From Nocardioides ginsengisegetis (GTDB lineage: Bacteria > Actinomycetota > Actinomycetes > Propionibacteriales > Nocardioidaceae), in assembly GCF_014138045.1 (NCBI RefSeq), contig NZ_JACGXA010000001.1, forward strand, positions 62,001 through 126,000: 64,000 bases of DNA, in the 5' to 3' direction. The notes beneath the pieces are model-generated. The model was not told the origin of the DNA. It saw only the letters and a list, made by a program, of their open reading frames with translations, and did no database searches. Every line of letters starts with the position of its first letter. Position 1 is the first letter of the stretch. Shown one piece after another: positions 16,635 to 26,323 of the stretch. The position numbers were made by a program, and so were the translations under genes.

Positions 16635-18755
16635 ATGAGCACCGACGTCGAGCTCGCGATCTCCGGGATGACGTGCGCGTCGTGCGCCAACCGGATCGAG
16701 CGCAAGCTCAACAAGCTCGAGGGCGTCACCGCGACGGTCAACTACGCCACCGAGCGGGCGCGCGTCACCTATCCGGGCACGCTCACGACCGACGACCTGG
16801 TCGCCACGGTCGAGGCGGCGGGGTACGCCGCGTCGCTGCCGCGCCCGGAGACCGACGACGCCCCGGAGGTCGACGTACTGCGTCGGCGGCTGGTGGTCGC
16901 CGCGGTGCTGAGCGTCCCGGTCCTGCTCCTGGGGATGGTGCCGGGCCTGGAGTTCCCCGGGTCGGGCTGGGTGTCCCTGGCGCTGACCACGCCGGTCGTG
17001 GTGTGGGCCGGCCTGCCGTTCCACCGTGCCGCGCTGGCCAACGCGCGACACCTGACGACCACCATGGACACGCTGGTGTCGGTGGGGGTCGGGTCGGCGT
17101 ACGCCTGGTCGGTCGTGGCGCTGGTCATCGGCGGCCACCTCTACCTCGAGGCGGCGGCGGTCGTGACGACGTTCCTGCTGGCGGGGCGGTGGTTCGAGAA
17201 GCGGTCGAAGCGGCGGGCGGGCGCCGCGCTGCGCGCGTTGATGGAGCTCGGGGCCAAGGAGGTCACGGTGCTCCGCGACGGCGTCGAGCAGCTGGTGCCG
17301 GCCGAGCGGCTCGTGGCGGGTGACGTCTTCGTCGTGCGGCCGGGGGAGAAGGTCGCGACCGACGGGGTCGTGGAGAGCGGCACCTCGGCCGTCGACGCGT
17401 CGATGCTGACCGGCGAGTCCGTGCCGGTCGAGGTCGGGCCGGGCGACGAGGTCGTGGGCGCGACCGTCAACGCGGGCGGCCGGCTGGTCGTGCGCGCGAC
17501 GCGCGTCGGGACCGACACACAGCTGGCGCAGATGGCGCGGCTGGTCGAGGAGGCCCAGAACGGCAAGGCGCAGGCCCAGCGGCTGGCCGACCGGATCTCC
17601 GGGGTGTTCGTGCCCGTCGTGATCGTGCTGGCGCTGCTGACCCTCGCCGGCTGGCTGCTGGCCGGCGGCACGGCCACCGAGGCGTTCACGGCGGCCGTCG
17701 CGGTCCTGATCATCGCCTGCCCGTGCGCGCTGGGGCTGGCCACGCCGACGGCGCTGATGGTCGGCACCGGCCGAGGCGCCCAGCTCGGCATCCTGATCCG
17801 CGGACCGGAGGTGCTGGAGTCCACGCGGCGCATCGACACCGTGGTGCTCGACAAGACCGGCACGGTCACCACCGGCCGGATGTCGCTGGTCTCCGTCGTG
17901 GCCGCGTCCGGTGACTCCGTCGAGGACGTACGCCGGCTCGCTGCGGCCGTCGAGGCCGCCTCGGAGCACCCCGTCGCGCGGGCCGTCGCGGTGGCGGTGC
18001 CGGCCCCGGAGCCGGTCGAGGACTTCGCCAACGAGCCGGGGCTCGGGGTGACCGGCCGGGTCGCGGGGATCCCCGTGGTCGTCGGGGGCGCCGGGCTGTT
18101 CGCCGACCGTGGCCTGGTCGTGCCCGACGACCTGGTCGCCGCGGTCGCCGCGGCCCAGGCGCTCGGACACGTCGCCGTGCTCGTCGGGTGGGACGGCCGC
18201 GCTCGCGGCGTGCTCGCGGTGGCTGACACGGTGAAGCCGACCTCGGCCGAGGCCGTCAGGTCGCTGCGCGAGCTGGGCCTGACGCCGGTGCTGCTGACCG
18301 GCGACCACGAGCGGGCCGCGCGGGCCATCGCCGCCGAGGTGGGCATCGAGCGGGTCGTCGCCGGGGTGCTGCCCTCCGGCAAGGTCGACGAGATCCGCCG
18401 CCTGCAGGCCGAGGGCCGGGTCGTCGCGATGGTGGGTGACGGTGTCAACGATGCCGCTGCCCTGGCACAGGCCGACCTCGGGCTCGCGATGGGCACCGGG
18501 ACCGATGTGGCGATCCAGGCCAGTGACCTGACGCTGGTCCGCGGGGACCTGCGGGTGGCGGCGGTCGCCGTACGGCTGGCGCGGCGGACGCTCGGCACCA
18601 TCAAGGGCAACCTCTTCTGGGCGTTCGCCTACAACGTGGCCGCGCTGCCGCTGGCCGCGGCCGGGCTGCTCGACCCGATGATCGCCGGGGCCGCGATGGC
18701 GCTGTCGTCGGTGTTCGTGGTCAGCAACAGCCTGCGCCTGCGCCGCTTCTCCTGA
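16635..18755 (+). CDS. copA: Cu(I)-exporting P1B-type ATPase CopA
   Basis: 706 aa. One N-terminal HMA domain carries GMTCASC (about 11-17). Eight membrane helices are predicted. The actuator motif is MLTGES, the transmembrane copper site is CPC (362-364), the phosphorylation motif DKTGT starts at Asp406, the nucleotide-domain motif is SEHPVA, and the hinge is [10 protein letters not shown]. The metal-binding YN and MxxSS motifs lie in the last helices ([24 protein letters not shown]). Start and spacing suggest coupling to copZ. It pumps Cu(I) out of the cytoplasm at the cost of ATP. Confidence 0.95.
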   Translation: MSTDVELAISGMTCASCANRIERKLNKLEGVTATVNYATERARVTYPGTLTTDDLVATVEAAGYAASLPRPETDDAPEVDVLRRRLVVAAVLSVPVLLLGMVPGLEFPGSGWVSLALTTPVVVWAGLPFHRAALANARHLTTTMDTLVSVGVGSAYAWSVVALVIGGHLYLEAAAVVTTFLLAGRWFEKRSKRRAGAALRALMELGAKEVTVLRDGVEQLVPAERLVAGDVFVVRPGEKVATDGVVESGTSAVDASMLTGESVPVEVGPGDEVVGATVNAGGRLVVRATRVGTDTQLAQMARLVEEAQNGKAQAQRLADRISGVFVPVVIVLALLTLAGWLLAGGTATEAFTAAVAVLIIACPCALGLATPTALMVGTGRGAQLGILIRGPEVLESTRRIDTVVLDKTGTVTTGRMSLVSVVAASGDSVEDVRRLAAAVEAASEHPVARAVAVAVPAPEPVEDFANEPGLGVTGRVAGIPVVVGGAGLFADRGLVVPDDLVAAVAAAQALGHVAVLVGWDGRARGVLAVADTVKPTSAEAVRSLRELGLTPVLLTGDHERAARAIAAEVGIERVVAGVLPSGKVDEIRRLQAEGRVVAMVGDGVNDAAALAQADLGLAMGTGTDVAIQASDLTLVRGDLRVAAVAVRLARRTLGTIKGNLFWAFAYNVAALPLAAAGLLDPMIAGAAMALSSVFVVSNSLRLRRFS

Positions 18756-18760
18756 CCGGG

Positions 18761-19807
18761 TCAGCAGGTGGCGAAGAGGAGCGGGCCGCTGCTCAGGTCC
18801 GAGAGGACGTAGGCGCCCTCCACCGGGGTGAGGTCCATCGTCACGAGCGAACCGTCGGCGGCGACCTTGCCCAGCTTGAAGCGATCGGCGAAGTCGCCAC
18901 CCTGGCCGGGGGCCGGGCCGCTGGCGAGGGCGGCGCGCGAGTCGGCGTTGGTCCTGGCCTGGTCGTCGGACTCGAAGCCCATGACGACGAGCACGTGGCC
19001 GGAGGGCTGCACCGACATCGCGAAGGCGCTGATCGGGTTGACCTTGCCGGCCTGCGTGACCAGCGACTCGGCCTCCTGCTGGTCGGAGGGGTCGGCCTGG
19101 CTCATCGCGAGCGCCGAGCAGGTGTAGTCACCGGTGTAGACCGAGGCGGCGAGCGGCTCGCCCGAGGCGTCGGTGACGTCGGCGAGGCCGTCGGGTCCGC
19201 CGTCGTCGAGGTGGCCGATCGCCGTGTGGAGGTAGTCGGCGGTGTCGCTGGTCAGCACCAGGTGGTCGTCCTCGTCGAGGGCGACGTACTGCAGCTCGGG
19301 CGTCAGCCCGGCCGCGATCGAGGGGAGCAACGACCCGCCGCCCAGCCAGACGCCCTTGTCGTCGGACGGCCGTGTGAAGCCGAGGCCCGTCAGGTGGGTC
19401 TCGAGGGAGGCGAAGTCGGTCGAATCGGGCATCCGCAGCATCACGACCGCGCCCTGCTTGGACTGGCTGAACAGCTCCCACTGCACCGACGCGGGGGAGA
19501 AGCCGAACTGCTGCTGCAGGACGTCGGCCGACTCCAGCAGGGCCGAGGACGGGCTGAGGTCGCGCTCGTAGGCCTTGTTCAGGAACGCGTCCATGTCGTG
19601 CACCGAGGAGTCGGCGGACAGGGAGGCGCCCAGCTCGGTGCGCACGGCGGCCCAGTCGGTCCACGACAGCCGCTCCGCGTCGGGCGGGGCCATGTGGACG
19701 GCCCGCTCGAAGTCGGTGCCGCTGGAGGCGCGCCACCACAGGAAGCCACCGGCGACGAGGGCGAGCACGAGCACGCCGACGCCCGCGAGGACTGTCCGCT
19801 GCGGCAC
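18761..19807 (-). CDS. membrane-anchored extracytoplasmic protein, unknown function
   Basis: 348 aa from GTG 19807 with AGGAG 5 nt upstream. The N-terminal helix (VLAGVGVLVLALVAGGFLWW) anchors an extracytoplasmic domain with repeated Trp/Asp segments (DAERLSWTDWAAVR), an ELFSQSKQGAVVMLRMP strand and a late VVMGFES motif. The whole has the look of a large beta/alpha substrate- or lipid-binding domain; I do not recognise a family. It is convergent with copA (5 nt) and divergent from mutT1 (41 nt). Confidence 0.7.
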   Translation of the reverse strand: MPQRTVLAGVGVLVLALVAGGFLWWRASSGTDFERAVHMAPPDAERLSWTDWAAVRTELGASLSADSSVHDMDAFLNKAYERDLSPSSALLESADVLQQQFGFSPASVQWELFSQSKQGAVVMLRMPDSTDFASLETHLTGLGFTRPSDDKGVWLGGGSLLPSIAAGLTPELQYVALDEDDHLVLTSDTADYLHTAIGHLDDGGPDGLADVTDASGEPLAASVYTGDYTCSALAMSQADPSDQQEAESLVTQAGKVNPISAFAMSVQPSGHVLVVMGFESDDQARTNADSRAALASGPAPGQGGDFADRFKLGKVAADGSLVTMDLTPVEGAYVLSDLSSGPLLFATC

Positions 19808-19848
19808 TGGCTCTCCTGATCGGGCTCGGGTGATGTGAGACTACTGGC

Positions 19849-20706
19849 ATGCCCCAGAGGGACGTGCTCGCCGCCGGCGCCGTGGTCTTCCGTCCCGGGA
19901 AGCGCGTGCTCCTGGTCCATCGCCCCAAGTACGACGACTGGTCCTTCCCCAAGGGCAAGGTCGACCCGGGCGAGCACGTGACGGCGGCGGCGGTCCGCGA
20001 GGTGGCCGAGGAGACCGGCGTCCATGTCCGGCTCGGGCCACCGCTGAGCGCGCAGCGCTATCCCAACGGCGACCGGATGAAGAGCGTCGCCTACTGGACG
20101 GGCCGGGCGGTCGGCGACGACGACGTCTCGGGCTACCTGGTCAACGCCGAGATCGACGACGTGCGCTGGGTGGACTTCGACGAGGCGGTCGAGCTGCTGA
20201 CCTACCCACACGACGTGGACACGCTGCGCGAGGCGGCCAGGCGGCGCCGCAAGACCCACGCGCTCGTGGTGCTGCGCCACGGCCAGGCCCGCTCGCGGAA
20301 GGCGTGGCGCAAGGACGACCGGCTGCGCCCGCTGATGGCCGCCGGGCGGCTGCAGGCCCAACACCTGGTGCCGGTGCTCGCGGCGTACGACGTGACCCGC
20401 GTGGTCAGCTCCAGCTCGACGCGCTGCGTGGAGTCGGTGGCGCCGTACGCCGACGTCACGGGCTGGAAGCTCGAGCTCGAGGACGCCCTCAGCGAGGAGG
20501 CGGCCACCGCGCACGAGGTGCTGCGGGTCGTCGACGACCTGGTGCACGGTGACGAGGGGGCGGTGCTGTGCAGCCACCGTCCGGTGCTGCCCGCCGTGTT
20601 CGACGCCCTGGGGCTGCGCGACCCGGATCTGGAGCCCGGGAGCATGCTCGTGGCGCACGTGCGCAAGGGGGCCGTGGTGGCCACGGAGATCCAGTCCGTG
20701 CGGTGA
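19849..20706 (+). CDS. mutT1: MutT1-type Nudix hydrolase fused to histidine phosphatase
   Basis: 285 aa. The N-terminal Nudix domain has the full box GKVDPGEHVTAAAVREVAEE (about residues 43-62, then TGV). The C-terminal histidine-phosphatase domain starts with VVLRHGQARSRKAW (about 141-154) and has a second His in CSHRPVLP. This two-domain layout is that of mycobacterial MutT1 (Rv2985), which degrades 8-oxo-GTP/dGTP and diadenosine polyphosphates. In mycobacteria it neighbours ppk; here ppk lies 9 kb downstream in the same phosphate-related island. Confidence 0.9.
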   Translation: MPQRDVLAAGAVVFRPGKRVLLVHRPKYDDWSFPKGKVDPGEHVTAAAVREVAEETGVHVRLGPPLSAQRYPNGDRMKSVAYWTGRAVGDDDVSGYLVNAEIDDVRWVDFDEAVELLTYPHDVDTLREAARRRRKTHALVVLRHGQARSRKAWRKDDRLRPLMAAGRLQAQHLVPVLAAYDVTRVVSSSSTRCVESVAPYADVTGWKLELEDALSEEAATAHEVLRVVDDLVHGDEGAVLCSHRPVLPAVFDALGLRDPDLEPGSMLVAHVRKGAVVATEIQSVR

Positions 20707-20739
20707 TCCAGGGTCCCGCTGTCAAGCAATCCCGGCCTT

Positions 20740-20848
20740 GTTCACGTGATCGCCGTCTCATCAGTGCCGGTTTGTGGACGATTGGGCGATTCGAGTTCAC
20801 TCCTCGTTCACCGACGCCCCCGAAGCCGTCCATCTGCGCTGCCTAGCG
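20740..20848 (+). promoter_or_regulatory. PHO box(es) and promoter of pstS
   Basis: Two adjacent 11-nt direct repeats GTTCACTCCTC (20795-20805) and GTTCACCGACG (20806-20816) match the actinobacterial PhoP box. A third GTTCAC at 20740 is exactly 55 nt (5 x 11) upstream, on the same helix face. A TAGCGT box at 20843-20848 is a possible -10. PhoP activation of pstS under phosphate limitation is expected. Confidence 0.8.
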
Positions 20849-20886
20849 TCCTTGATGTCATCACCCCAGACATCAGGAGTTACGAA

Positions 20887-21990
20887 GTGAAGAGCACTTC
20901 CGTCCGCCGGGCAATCGTGCCCGGGATCGCTGCCCTCACGCTGGCCCTGTCCGCCTGTGGCGCCGGCAACGAGTCGTCCAGCACCGACAGCAGCTCGAGT
21001 GGCTCGGTGAGCGGCACCCTGAACGGTGGCGGCTCGTCCGCCCAGGAGTCCGCGCAGGCTGCGTGGAAGGCTGGCTTCCAGGGCGCCAACAGCGGCGCCA
21101 CCGTGAACTACGACCCGGTCGGCTCCGGCACGGGTCGCGAGAACTTCATCAACGGCGCCTACAAGTTCGCCGGCTCCGACTCGGCGCTCAGCACCGACGA
21201 GGGCGAGCTCGACAAGGCCAAGGAGGCGTGCGGCGGCGAGGACCCGATCGAGGTCCCCGCGTACGTGTCCCCGATCGCCGTGGTCTACAACGTCCAGGGC
21301 GTCGACAACCTCCAGCTCGACGCGCCGACGATCGCCGAGATCTTCGCCGGCAAGATCACCAAGTGGAACGACCCGGCCATCGCCGACCAGAACCCCGACG
21401 CGAAGCTGCCGAGCACCACGATCACGCCCGTGCACCGCTCGGACGACTCGGGCACCACGAACAACTTCACCGACTACCTCGAGCAGGCTGCCGAGGGCAA
21501 GTGGACCTACCCGGCCGACAGCATCTGGCCGATCAAGGGCGGCGAGGCCGGCGACGGCACCTCCGGCCTGGTGGCCGCGGTCAAGGCCGGCGACGGCACC
21601 ATCGGCTACGCCGACGAGAGCCAGGCCGGTGACCTCGGCGTCGCCTCGATCAAGGTCGGGGACAGCTACAACGCCCCGTCCGCCGAGGGTGCCGCCCAGG
21701 TGCTGGCGAACTCGCCGCGCGTCTCGGGCCGGGCCGACACCGACATGGCCATCGAGGTGGACCGCAAGGACACCGACGCGGGCGCCTACCCGCTGATGCT
21801 CACGTCGTACCTCATCGCCTGCCAGCACTACGACACGCAGTCCGACGCCGACCTGGTCAAGGGCTACCTGTCCTACGCCGTGTCGACCGAGGGCCAGCAG
21901 GCCGCGGCGACGCAGGCCGGCTCGGCGCCGCTCGACAGCAAGCTGCAGCAGGAAGCCGCAGCGATCGTCGACAAGATCGCCGTCAAGTAA
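20887..21990 (+). CDS. pstS: periplasmic-type phosphate-binding lipoprotein PstS
   Basis: 367 aa from GTG 20887 with AGGAG upstream. It starts with a lipoprotein signal and LSAC lipobox, then a Ser/Gly linker. The phosphate-binding residues of the family are visible in GSSAQ, GSGTGRENFI, SDSALS and HRSDDSGTTNNFTDYL. It binds inorganic phosphate outside the membrane and delivers it to PstCA. A hairpin follows the gene, so its mRNA level is likely higher than that of pstCAB. Confidence 0.95.
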   Translation: MKSTSVRRAIVPGIAALTLALSACGAGNESSSTDSSSSGSVSGTLNGGGSSAQESAQAAWKAGFQGANSGATVNYDPVGSGTGRENFINGAYKFAGSDSALSTDEGELDKAKEACGGEDPIEVPAYVSPIAVVYNVQGVDNLQLDAPTIAEIFAGKITKWNDPAIADQNPDAKLPSTTITPVHRSDDSGTTNNFTDYLEQAAEGKWTYPADSIWPIKGGEAGDGTSGLVAAVKAGDGTIGYADESQAGDLGVASIKVGDSYNAPSAEGAAQVLANSPRVSGRADTDMAIEVDRKDTDAGAYPLMLTSYLIACQHYDTQSDADLVKGYLSYAVSTEGQQAAATQAGSAPLDSKLQQEAAAIVDKIAVK

Positions 21991-22015
21991 CGTCCGAAAC
22001 ACTGCATCATCGGAT

Positions 22016-22043
22016 GCGGCGGGCCGAAAACTCGGCCCGCCGC
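22016..22043 (+). terminator. intra-operon hairpin between pstS and pstC
   Basis: Perfect 12-bp stem GCGGCGGGCCGA (22016-22027) / TCGGCCCGCCGC (22032-22043) with loop AAAC. It is probably a partial terminator or mRNA stabiliser that lets PstS exceed the permease. Confidence 0.75.
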
Positions 22044-22077
22044 TTCCGGCATTCCGAGTGAGATCACAGGAGCACCC

Positions 22078-23037
22078 GTGTCAGCCACTCCCACCCTGAA
22101 GGATCCGGAGGCGTCGCCGGCGATCCAGACCGGCAACCGCCGGCGCGGCGACGCCCTCTTCGCCGGTACGGCGCGCGGCGCCGGACTGGTGATCCTCGCG
22201 GCGCTGGCCGGTGTCGTGGTCTTCCTCGCGATCGAGGGCATCCCCGGCCTCAACGAGACCTCCGGCACCTACGCGCCGCACGACTCGTTCCTCAGCTACA
22301 CCGCGCCGCTCGTGTTCGGCACCGTGCTGGCCGCCGTCCTGGCGCTGGTGATCGCCGTGCCGTTCGCCTTCGGCATCGCGCTGTTCATCTCGCACTACGC
22401 ACCGCGCCGGATCGCCGTCCCCGTGGCGTACGTCATCGACCTGCTCGCGGCGGTGCCGTCGGTGGTCTACGGACTGTGGGGCGGGCGCACCCTCGGCAAG
22501 TACATCGTCCCGGCGCACGCCTGGCTCGCTGACCACCTCGGGTTCATCCCGCTCTTCAAGGGGCCCGCCTCGGTCACCGGCCGCACCATGTTCACCGCCG
22601 CCATCGTGCTCGCGATCATGGTCCTGCCGATCATCACCGCGATCTCGCGCGAGGTCTTCGCGCAGACGCCGCGGCTCCACGAGGAGGCCGCCCTCGCGCT
22701 GGGCGCCACCCGGTGGGAGGCGATCCGCCTCGCGGTCTTCCCCTACGCCCGCTCCGGCATGGTCTCGGCCGTGATGCTCGGTCTCGGTCGTGCGCTCGGC
22801 GAGACGATGGCCGTGGCGATGGTGCTCTCGGCCTCGCCCGTCGCGACCCTGAACATCATCTCGAACACCAACTCCGCGACGGTCGCCTCCAACATCGCGA
22901 CGAGCTTCGCCGAGGCCACGCCCGCCAAGCTGCACGTCCTGATCGCGACCGGGCTCGTGCTGTTCGCCGTGACGTTCGCGGTGAACTTCGCCGCCCGCTG
23001 GATCGTGGGCCGCAACGAACGGAGGATGGCCCGATGA
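22078..23037 (+). CDS. pstC: phosphate ABC transporter permease PstC
   Basis: 319 aa, GTG with AGGAG upstream. It has six membrane helices, the first after a short soluble N-terminus. The EAA loop that docks PstB reads EEAALALGATRWEAIRLAVFP (about 203-223). It pairs with PstA in the inner membrane. The stop overlaps the pstA start (ATGA). Confidence 0.95.
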   Translation: MSATPTLKDPEASPAIQTGNRRRGDALFAGTARGAGLVILAALAGVVVFLAIEGIPGLNETSGTYAPHDSFLSYTAPLVFGTVLAAVLALVIAVPFAFGIALFISHYAPRRIAVPVAYVIDLLAAVPSVVYGLWGGRTLGKYIVPAHAWLADHLGFIPLFKGPASVTGRTMFTAAIVLAIMVLPIITAISREVFAQTPRLHEEAALALGATRWEAIRLAVFPYARSGMVSAVMLGLGRALGETMAVAMVLSASPVATLNIISNTNSATVASNIATSFAEATPAKLHVLIATGLVLFAVTFAVNFAARWIVGRNERRMAR

Positions 23038-24119
23038 GCGAGACCCAGCTCGCGATGGCCAACGGCCCGTCGCTCGCGCTCTCCCAGCCGCGGCTGCCCC
23101 GCTGGGCGCCGATCCTGGTGGCGGTCCTCGCGATCGCCGCCGCCGGCCTGCCCGCGATGATCCTCGGCTGGGGCCTCGTGCCCTGGCTGCTGCTGGCGGT
23201 GCTCCTCTTCGCCGTGGGTCTCCCGCTGTGGTCCGGCCTGGTCGAGAACCGCCGCTCCGCGGTCGACCGGCTGATGACGACCCTGATCTGGGCCGCCTTC
23301 GCGGTCGCCCTGATCCCGCTCGTGTGGCTGCTGTGGACCGTCGCGCGCATCGGCGGGCCCCGCATCAACGTGGAGTTCCTGACCTACTCGATGCGCAACA
23401 TCCTCGGTGACGGCGGTGGCATCTACCACGCGCTGCTCGGGACGTTGCTCATCACCGCTGCGGCTGCTGTCATCTCGGTGCCGATCGGCATCTTCGCCGC
23501 GATCTACCTGGTCGAGTACGGCAAGGGCAAGACCCTGGCACGCCTCATGACGTTCCTCGTCGACGTGATGACCGGCATCCCCTCGATCGTGGCCGGCCTC
23601 TTCGCGCTGGCGCTGTTCGTGCTGCTGTTCGGCCCCGAGACGCGTCTGGGCTTCGGCGGCTCGGTCGCGCTGTCGCTGCTGATGATCCCGATCGTGGTGC
23701 GCTCCACCGAGGAGATGCTGCGGCTCGTGCCGGACGACCTGCGCGAGGCGTCGTACGCCCTCGGCGTACCGAAGTGGCGGACGATCACGCGCGTCGTGCT
23801 GCGCACGGCGCTCGGCGGCATCATCACCGGCGTGACGCTCGCGGTCGCCCGGGTGATCGGCGAGACGGCGCCGCTGCTGGTGATCGCCGGCCTGTCGGAC
23901 TCGACCAACACCAACCTGTTCCACGAGCGGATGACGACGCTGCCGGTGTTCATCTACTACCAGTTCACCCAGCCGGGCGTGGTGCCCTTCGGCAGCCATG
24001 GCGAGGCGCCGGGCATTGCGCGAGCATGGGGGGCGGCACTCGTCCTCATCGTGCTCGTGATGGTGCTGAACCTGCTGGCCCGCCTCATCGGCAAGATCTT
24101 CGCCCCCTCCAAGGGCTGA
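23034..24119 (+). CDS. pstA: phosphate ABC transporter permease PstA
   Basis: 361 aa. It overlaps pstC by 4 nt and is translationally coupled. It carries an N-terminal extension with two extra hydrophobic segments before the core six helices. The EAA loop is [20 protein letters not shown]. Family members are usually about 280-300 aa, so the extension is long but common in actinobacteria. Confidence 0.94.
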   Translation: MSETQLAMANGPSLALSQPRLPRWAPILVAVLAIAAAGLPAMILGWGLVPWLLLAVLLFAVGLPLWSGLVENRRSAVDRLMTTLIWAAFAVALIPLVWLLWTVARIGGPRINVEFLTYSMRNILGDGGGIYHALLGTLLITAAAAVISVPIGIFAAIYLVEYGKGKTLARLMTFLVDVMTGIPSIVAGLFALALFVLLFGPETRLGFGGSVALSLLMIPIVVRSTEEMLRLVPDDLREASYALGVPKWRTITRVVLRTALGGIITGVTLAVARVIGETAPLLVIAGLSDSTNTNLFHERMTTLPVFIYYQFTQPGVVPFGSHGEAPGIARAWGAALVLIVLVMVLNLLARLIGKIFAPSKG

Positions 24120-24141
24120 CCCAGAAAGGCTGAGCCAGACC

Positions 24142-24921
24142 ATGGCCAAGAGCATCGATGTATCGGACCTCGACATCTACTACGGCGACTTCAAGGCCGT
24201 CGAGGGTGTCAACATGACCATCAAGGCGCGGTCGGTGACCGCGTTCATCGGCCCCTCGGGCTGCGGCAAGTCGACCATGCTGCGGTCGCTGAACCGCATG
24301 CACGAGGTGATCCCCGGCGCGCGCGTCGAGGGCAAGATCATGGTCGACGGGCAGTCGCTGTACGACGCCTCGATCGACCCGGTCGCCGTGCGCCGCCAGA
24401 TCGGCATGGTCTTCCAGCGGCCCAACCCGTTCCCCACGATGTCGATCTACGACAACGTGCTCGCGGGCAACCGGCTGAACGCCAAGAAGATCAAGAAGGC
24501 CGAGGCCGACGCGATCGTCGAGCGCTCGCTGACCGCCGCCAACCTCTGGAACGAGGTCAAGGACCGCCTCGGCAAGCCCGGCATGGGCCTGTCCGGTGGT
24601 CAGCAGCAGCGACTCTGCATCGCCCGCGCGATCGCCGTCGAGCCGCAGGTGCTGCTCATGGACGAGCCGTGTTCGGCGCTCGACCCGATCTCGACGTCGG
24701 CGATCGAGGACCTGATCCACGACCTGAAGTCCGACTACACGATCGTGATCGTCACCCACAACATGCAGCAGGCCGCGCGGGTCTCCGACGACACCGGCTT
24801 CTTCAACCTGAAGGCGGCTGGACAGCCGGGTCACCTGGTGGAGTTCAACCCGACCAAGAAGATGTTCACCAACCCCGACCAGGAGTCGACCGAGGCGTAC
24901 ATCTCGGGGCGGTTCGGCTGA
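24142..24921 (+). CDS. pstB: phosphate ABC transporter ATPase PstB
   Basis: 259 aa. Walker A is GPSGCGKST (about 37-45), the ABC signature LSGGQQQR (about 151-158) and Walker B VLLMDEP (about 171-177), followed by the family-specific ALDPIST and switch His in VTHNM. It couples ATP hydrolysis to phosphate import through PstCA. The hairpin that should end the operon begins 15 nt downstream and has been split by an IS30 element. Confidence 0.96.
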   Translation: MAKSIDVSDLDIYYGDFKAVEGVNMTIKARSVTAFIGPSGCGKSTMLRSLNRMHEVIPGARVEGKIMVDGQSLYDASIDPVAVRRQIGMVFQRPNPFPTMSIYDNVLAGNRLNAKKIKKAEADAIVERSLTAANLWNEVKDRLGKPGMGLSGGQQQRLCIARAIAVEPQVLLMDEPCSALDPISTSAIEDLIHDLKSDYTIVIVTHNMQQAARVSDDTGFFNLKAAGQPGHLVEFNPTKKMFTNPDQESTEAYISGRFG

Positions 24922-24936
24922 GGGTGGTGTTGTCGG

Positions 24937-24962
24937 GATAGTCCGGCACGTTTCTGTTGTTC
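24937..24962 (+). repeat. left arm of a hairpin repeat split by the IS
   Basis: 26 bases starting GATAGTCCGGCACG that are exactly inverted at 26236-26261. The 21-base core recurs as both arms of an intact hairpin at 27383-27441. In the intact copy the loop is 17 nt; here the loop holds the whole insertion element. Confidence 0.85.
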
Positions 24963-24976
24963 TCGAGCACTTGGGC

Positions 24977-26221
24977 TCAAGGGGTGGATGCAACACCACG
25001 GCTTGAGGGGTGTTGCAGATGGGCCGTCCGGGATATTGCCGCGAGGTCCGGTCACGGTTCTGGGATGGGATCCGGGCCGGCCTGCTGATCGGGGAGGCCG
25101 CGCGAGCCGCCGGTGTGTCGGTCAACTGCGGGCAGGCATGGTTCCGTGAGCGTGGCGGGGTGTGTCCCTCACGCCAAGAGCCCGGGTCTGTTCGCCCCCG
25201 GTTGACGCTGGAGCAACGCGAGGACATTGCCGCCTTCTGGTCGGAGGGGATGTCCAAGGCTGAGATCGCCCGCGAGGTCGGTGTGCATCGCTCGACCATC
25301 GGGCGGGAGCTGGCAGCCGGCAGCACCTACTTTCCCGACCGGCGGCCCAAGTACCGTGCCACGGTCGCGCAGGCCGCGGCGGACCGGCGAGCGAGTCGAC
25401 CCAAGACCACGAAGCTGGCCGGCAACCCTGCCCTGGCCGCGGAGGTGGCTCGTCGGTTGGAGGAGGAGCACAGCCCCGAGCAGATCGCGGCACGGCTGAA
25501 GATCGACTTCCCCGACGATGAGGACATGCAGGTGAGCCACGAGCCGATCTACCAGGCGCTGTTCGTCCAGGGACGCGGCGAACTGCGCCGGGACCTGCAC
25601 AAACGGCTACGCACCGGCCGGGTGTTGCGCAAGCCACGTCGACCGGTCGGGCAACGCGGGGGCAGCAAGATCCCGGACATGGTCAACATCAGCGAGCGTC
25701 CGCCCGAGGTCGAGGACCGAGCCGTGCCCGGCCACTGGGAGGGCGACCTGATCGTGGGGGCCAGCTCCCGGTCCGCGATCGGGACCCTGGTGGAGCGCGC
25801 CACCGGGTTCACCATGCTGCTGCACCTGCCGGAGAACCACGGCGCAGACACCGTCGCCGCTGCGATGATCGAGGCGATGAGCCGGCTGCCCGAGACGCTG
25901 CGGCAGACCCTGACCTGGGACCAGGGCCGCGAGATGGCCAGCCACGTCCGGATCGCCGCCGCCACCGACCTGGAGATCTACTTCTGCGACCCGCACTCGC
26001 CCTGGCAACGCGGCACCAACGAGAACACCAACGGGCTGCTGCGCCAGTACTTCCCCAAGGGCGCCGACCTCTCCCTCTTCGGCCCCGACTACCTCGAGCA
26101 CGTGGCCCGAAAACTGAACAGCCGACCCCGCAAGCGACTCGGGTTCAAGACCCCCGCCGAAGCTCTCGACGAACTACTCTCACAACCCACAGATCCGCAC
26201 GCTGTTGCATCCACCGGTTGA
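24977..26221 (+). mobile_element. IS30-family insertion sequence
   Basis: About 1245 bp. Terminal inverted repeats are TCAAGGGGTGGATGCAACA (24977-24995) and its inverted partner at 26203-26221, with two mismatches in 19. One intact transposase ORF fills the element, and its stop codon is inside the right repeat. No clear short target duplication could be fixed by eye; flanks are GCACTTGGGC and ATTCGCCGCA. The element lies between the two arms of a long inverted repeat, in agreement with the known preference of IS30-type transposases for hairpin-like targets. Confidence 0.88.
25019..26221 (+). CDS. IS30-family transposase
   Basis: 400 aa from ATG 25019 with GAGGGG 8 nt upstream. The N-terminal helix-turn-helix reads KAEIAREVGVHRSTIGRELA (about 80-99). 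The rve/DDE catalytic core has Asp in GHWEGDLIVG, Asp in TWDQGREM and Glu in GTNENTNGLLRQYFPKG, the IS30 signature. The frame is intact from end to end, so the element could be active. Confidence 0.95.
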   Translation: MGRPGYCREVRSRFWDGIRAGLLIGEAARAAGVSVNCGQAWFRERGGVCPSRQEPGSVRPRLTLEQREDIAAFWSEGMSKAEIAREVGVHRSTIGRELAAGSTYFPDRRPKYRATVAQAAADRRASRPKTTKLAGNPALAAEVARRLEEEHSPEQIAARLKIDFPDDEDMQVSHEPIYQALFVQGRGELRRDLHKRLRTGRVLRKPRRPVGQRGGSKIPDMVNISERPPEVEDRAVPGHWEGDLIVGASSRSAIGTLVERATGFTMLLHLPENHGADTVAAAMIEAMSRLPETLRQTLTWDQGREMASHVRIAAATDLEIYFCDPHSPWQRGTNENTNGLLRQYFPKGADLSLFGPDYLEHVARKLNSRPRKRLGFKTPAEALDELLSQPTDPHAVASTG

Positions 26222-26235
26222 ATTCGCCGCACGTG

Positions 26236-26261
26236 GAACAACAGAAACGTGCCGGACTATC
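26236..26261 (-). repeat. right arm of the hairpin repeat split by the IS
   Basis: Exact reverse complement of 24937-24962. It lies 15 bases beyond the IS right end and 62 bases before the next gene. Confidence 0.85.
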
Positions 26262-26323
26262 GCCGTTTCGGGGGCCTGTGGATAGCCGACGAGCGGGGTC
26301 GTCGATCCGGGTAGGTCCATCCC

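Noticed and set aside
20746-20886. Longer upstream start for pstS
   Set aside because: It would place the lipoprotein signal peptide inside the protein and run through the PHO boxes and the -10 element.
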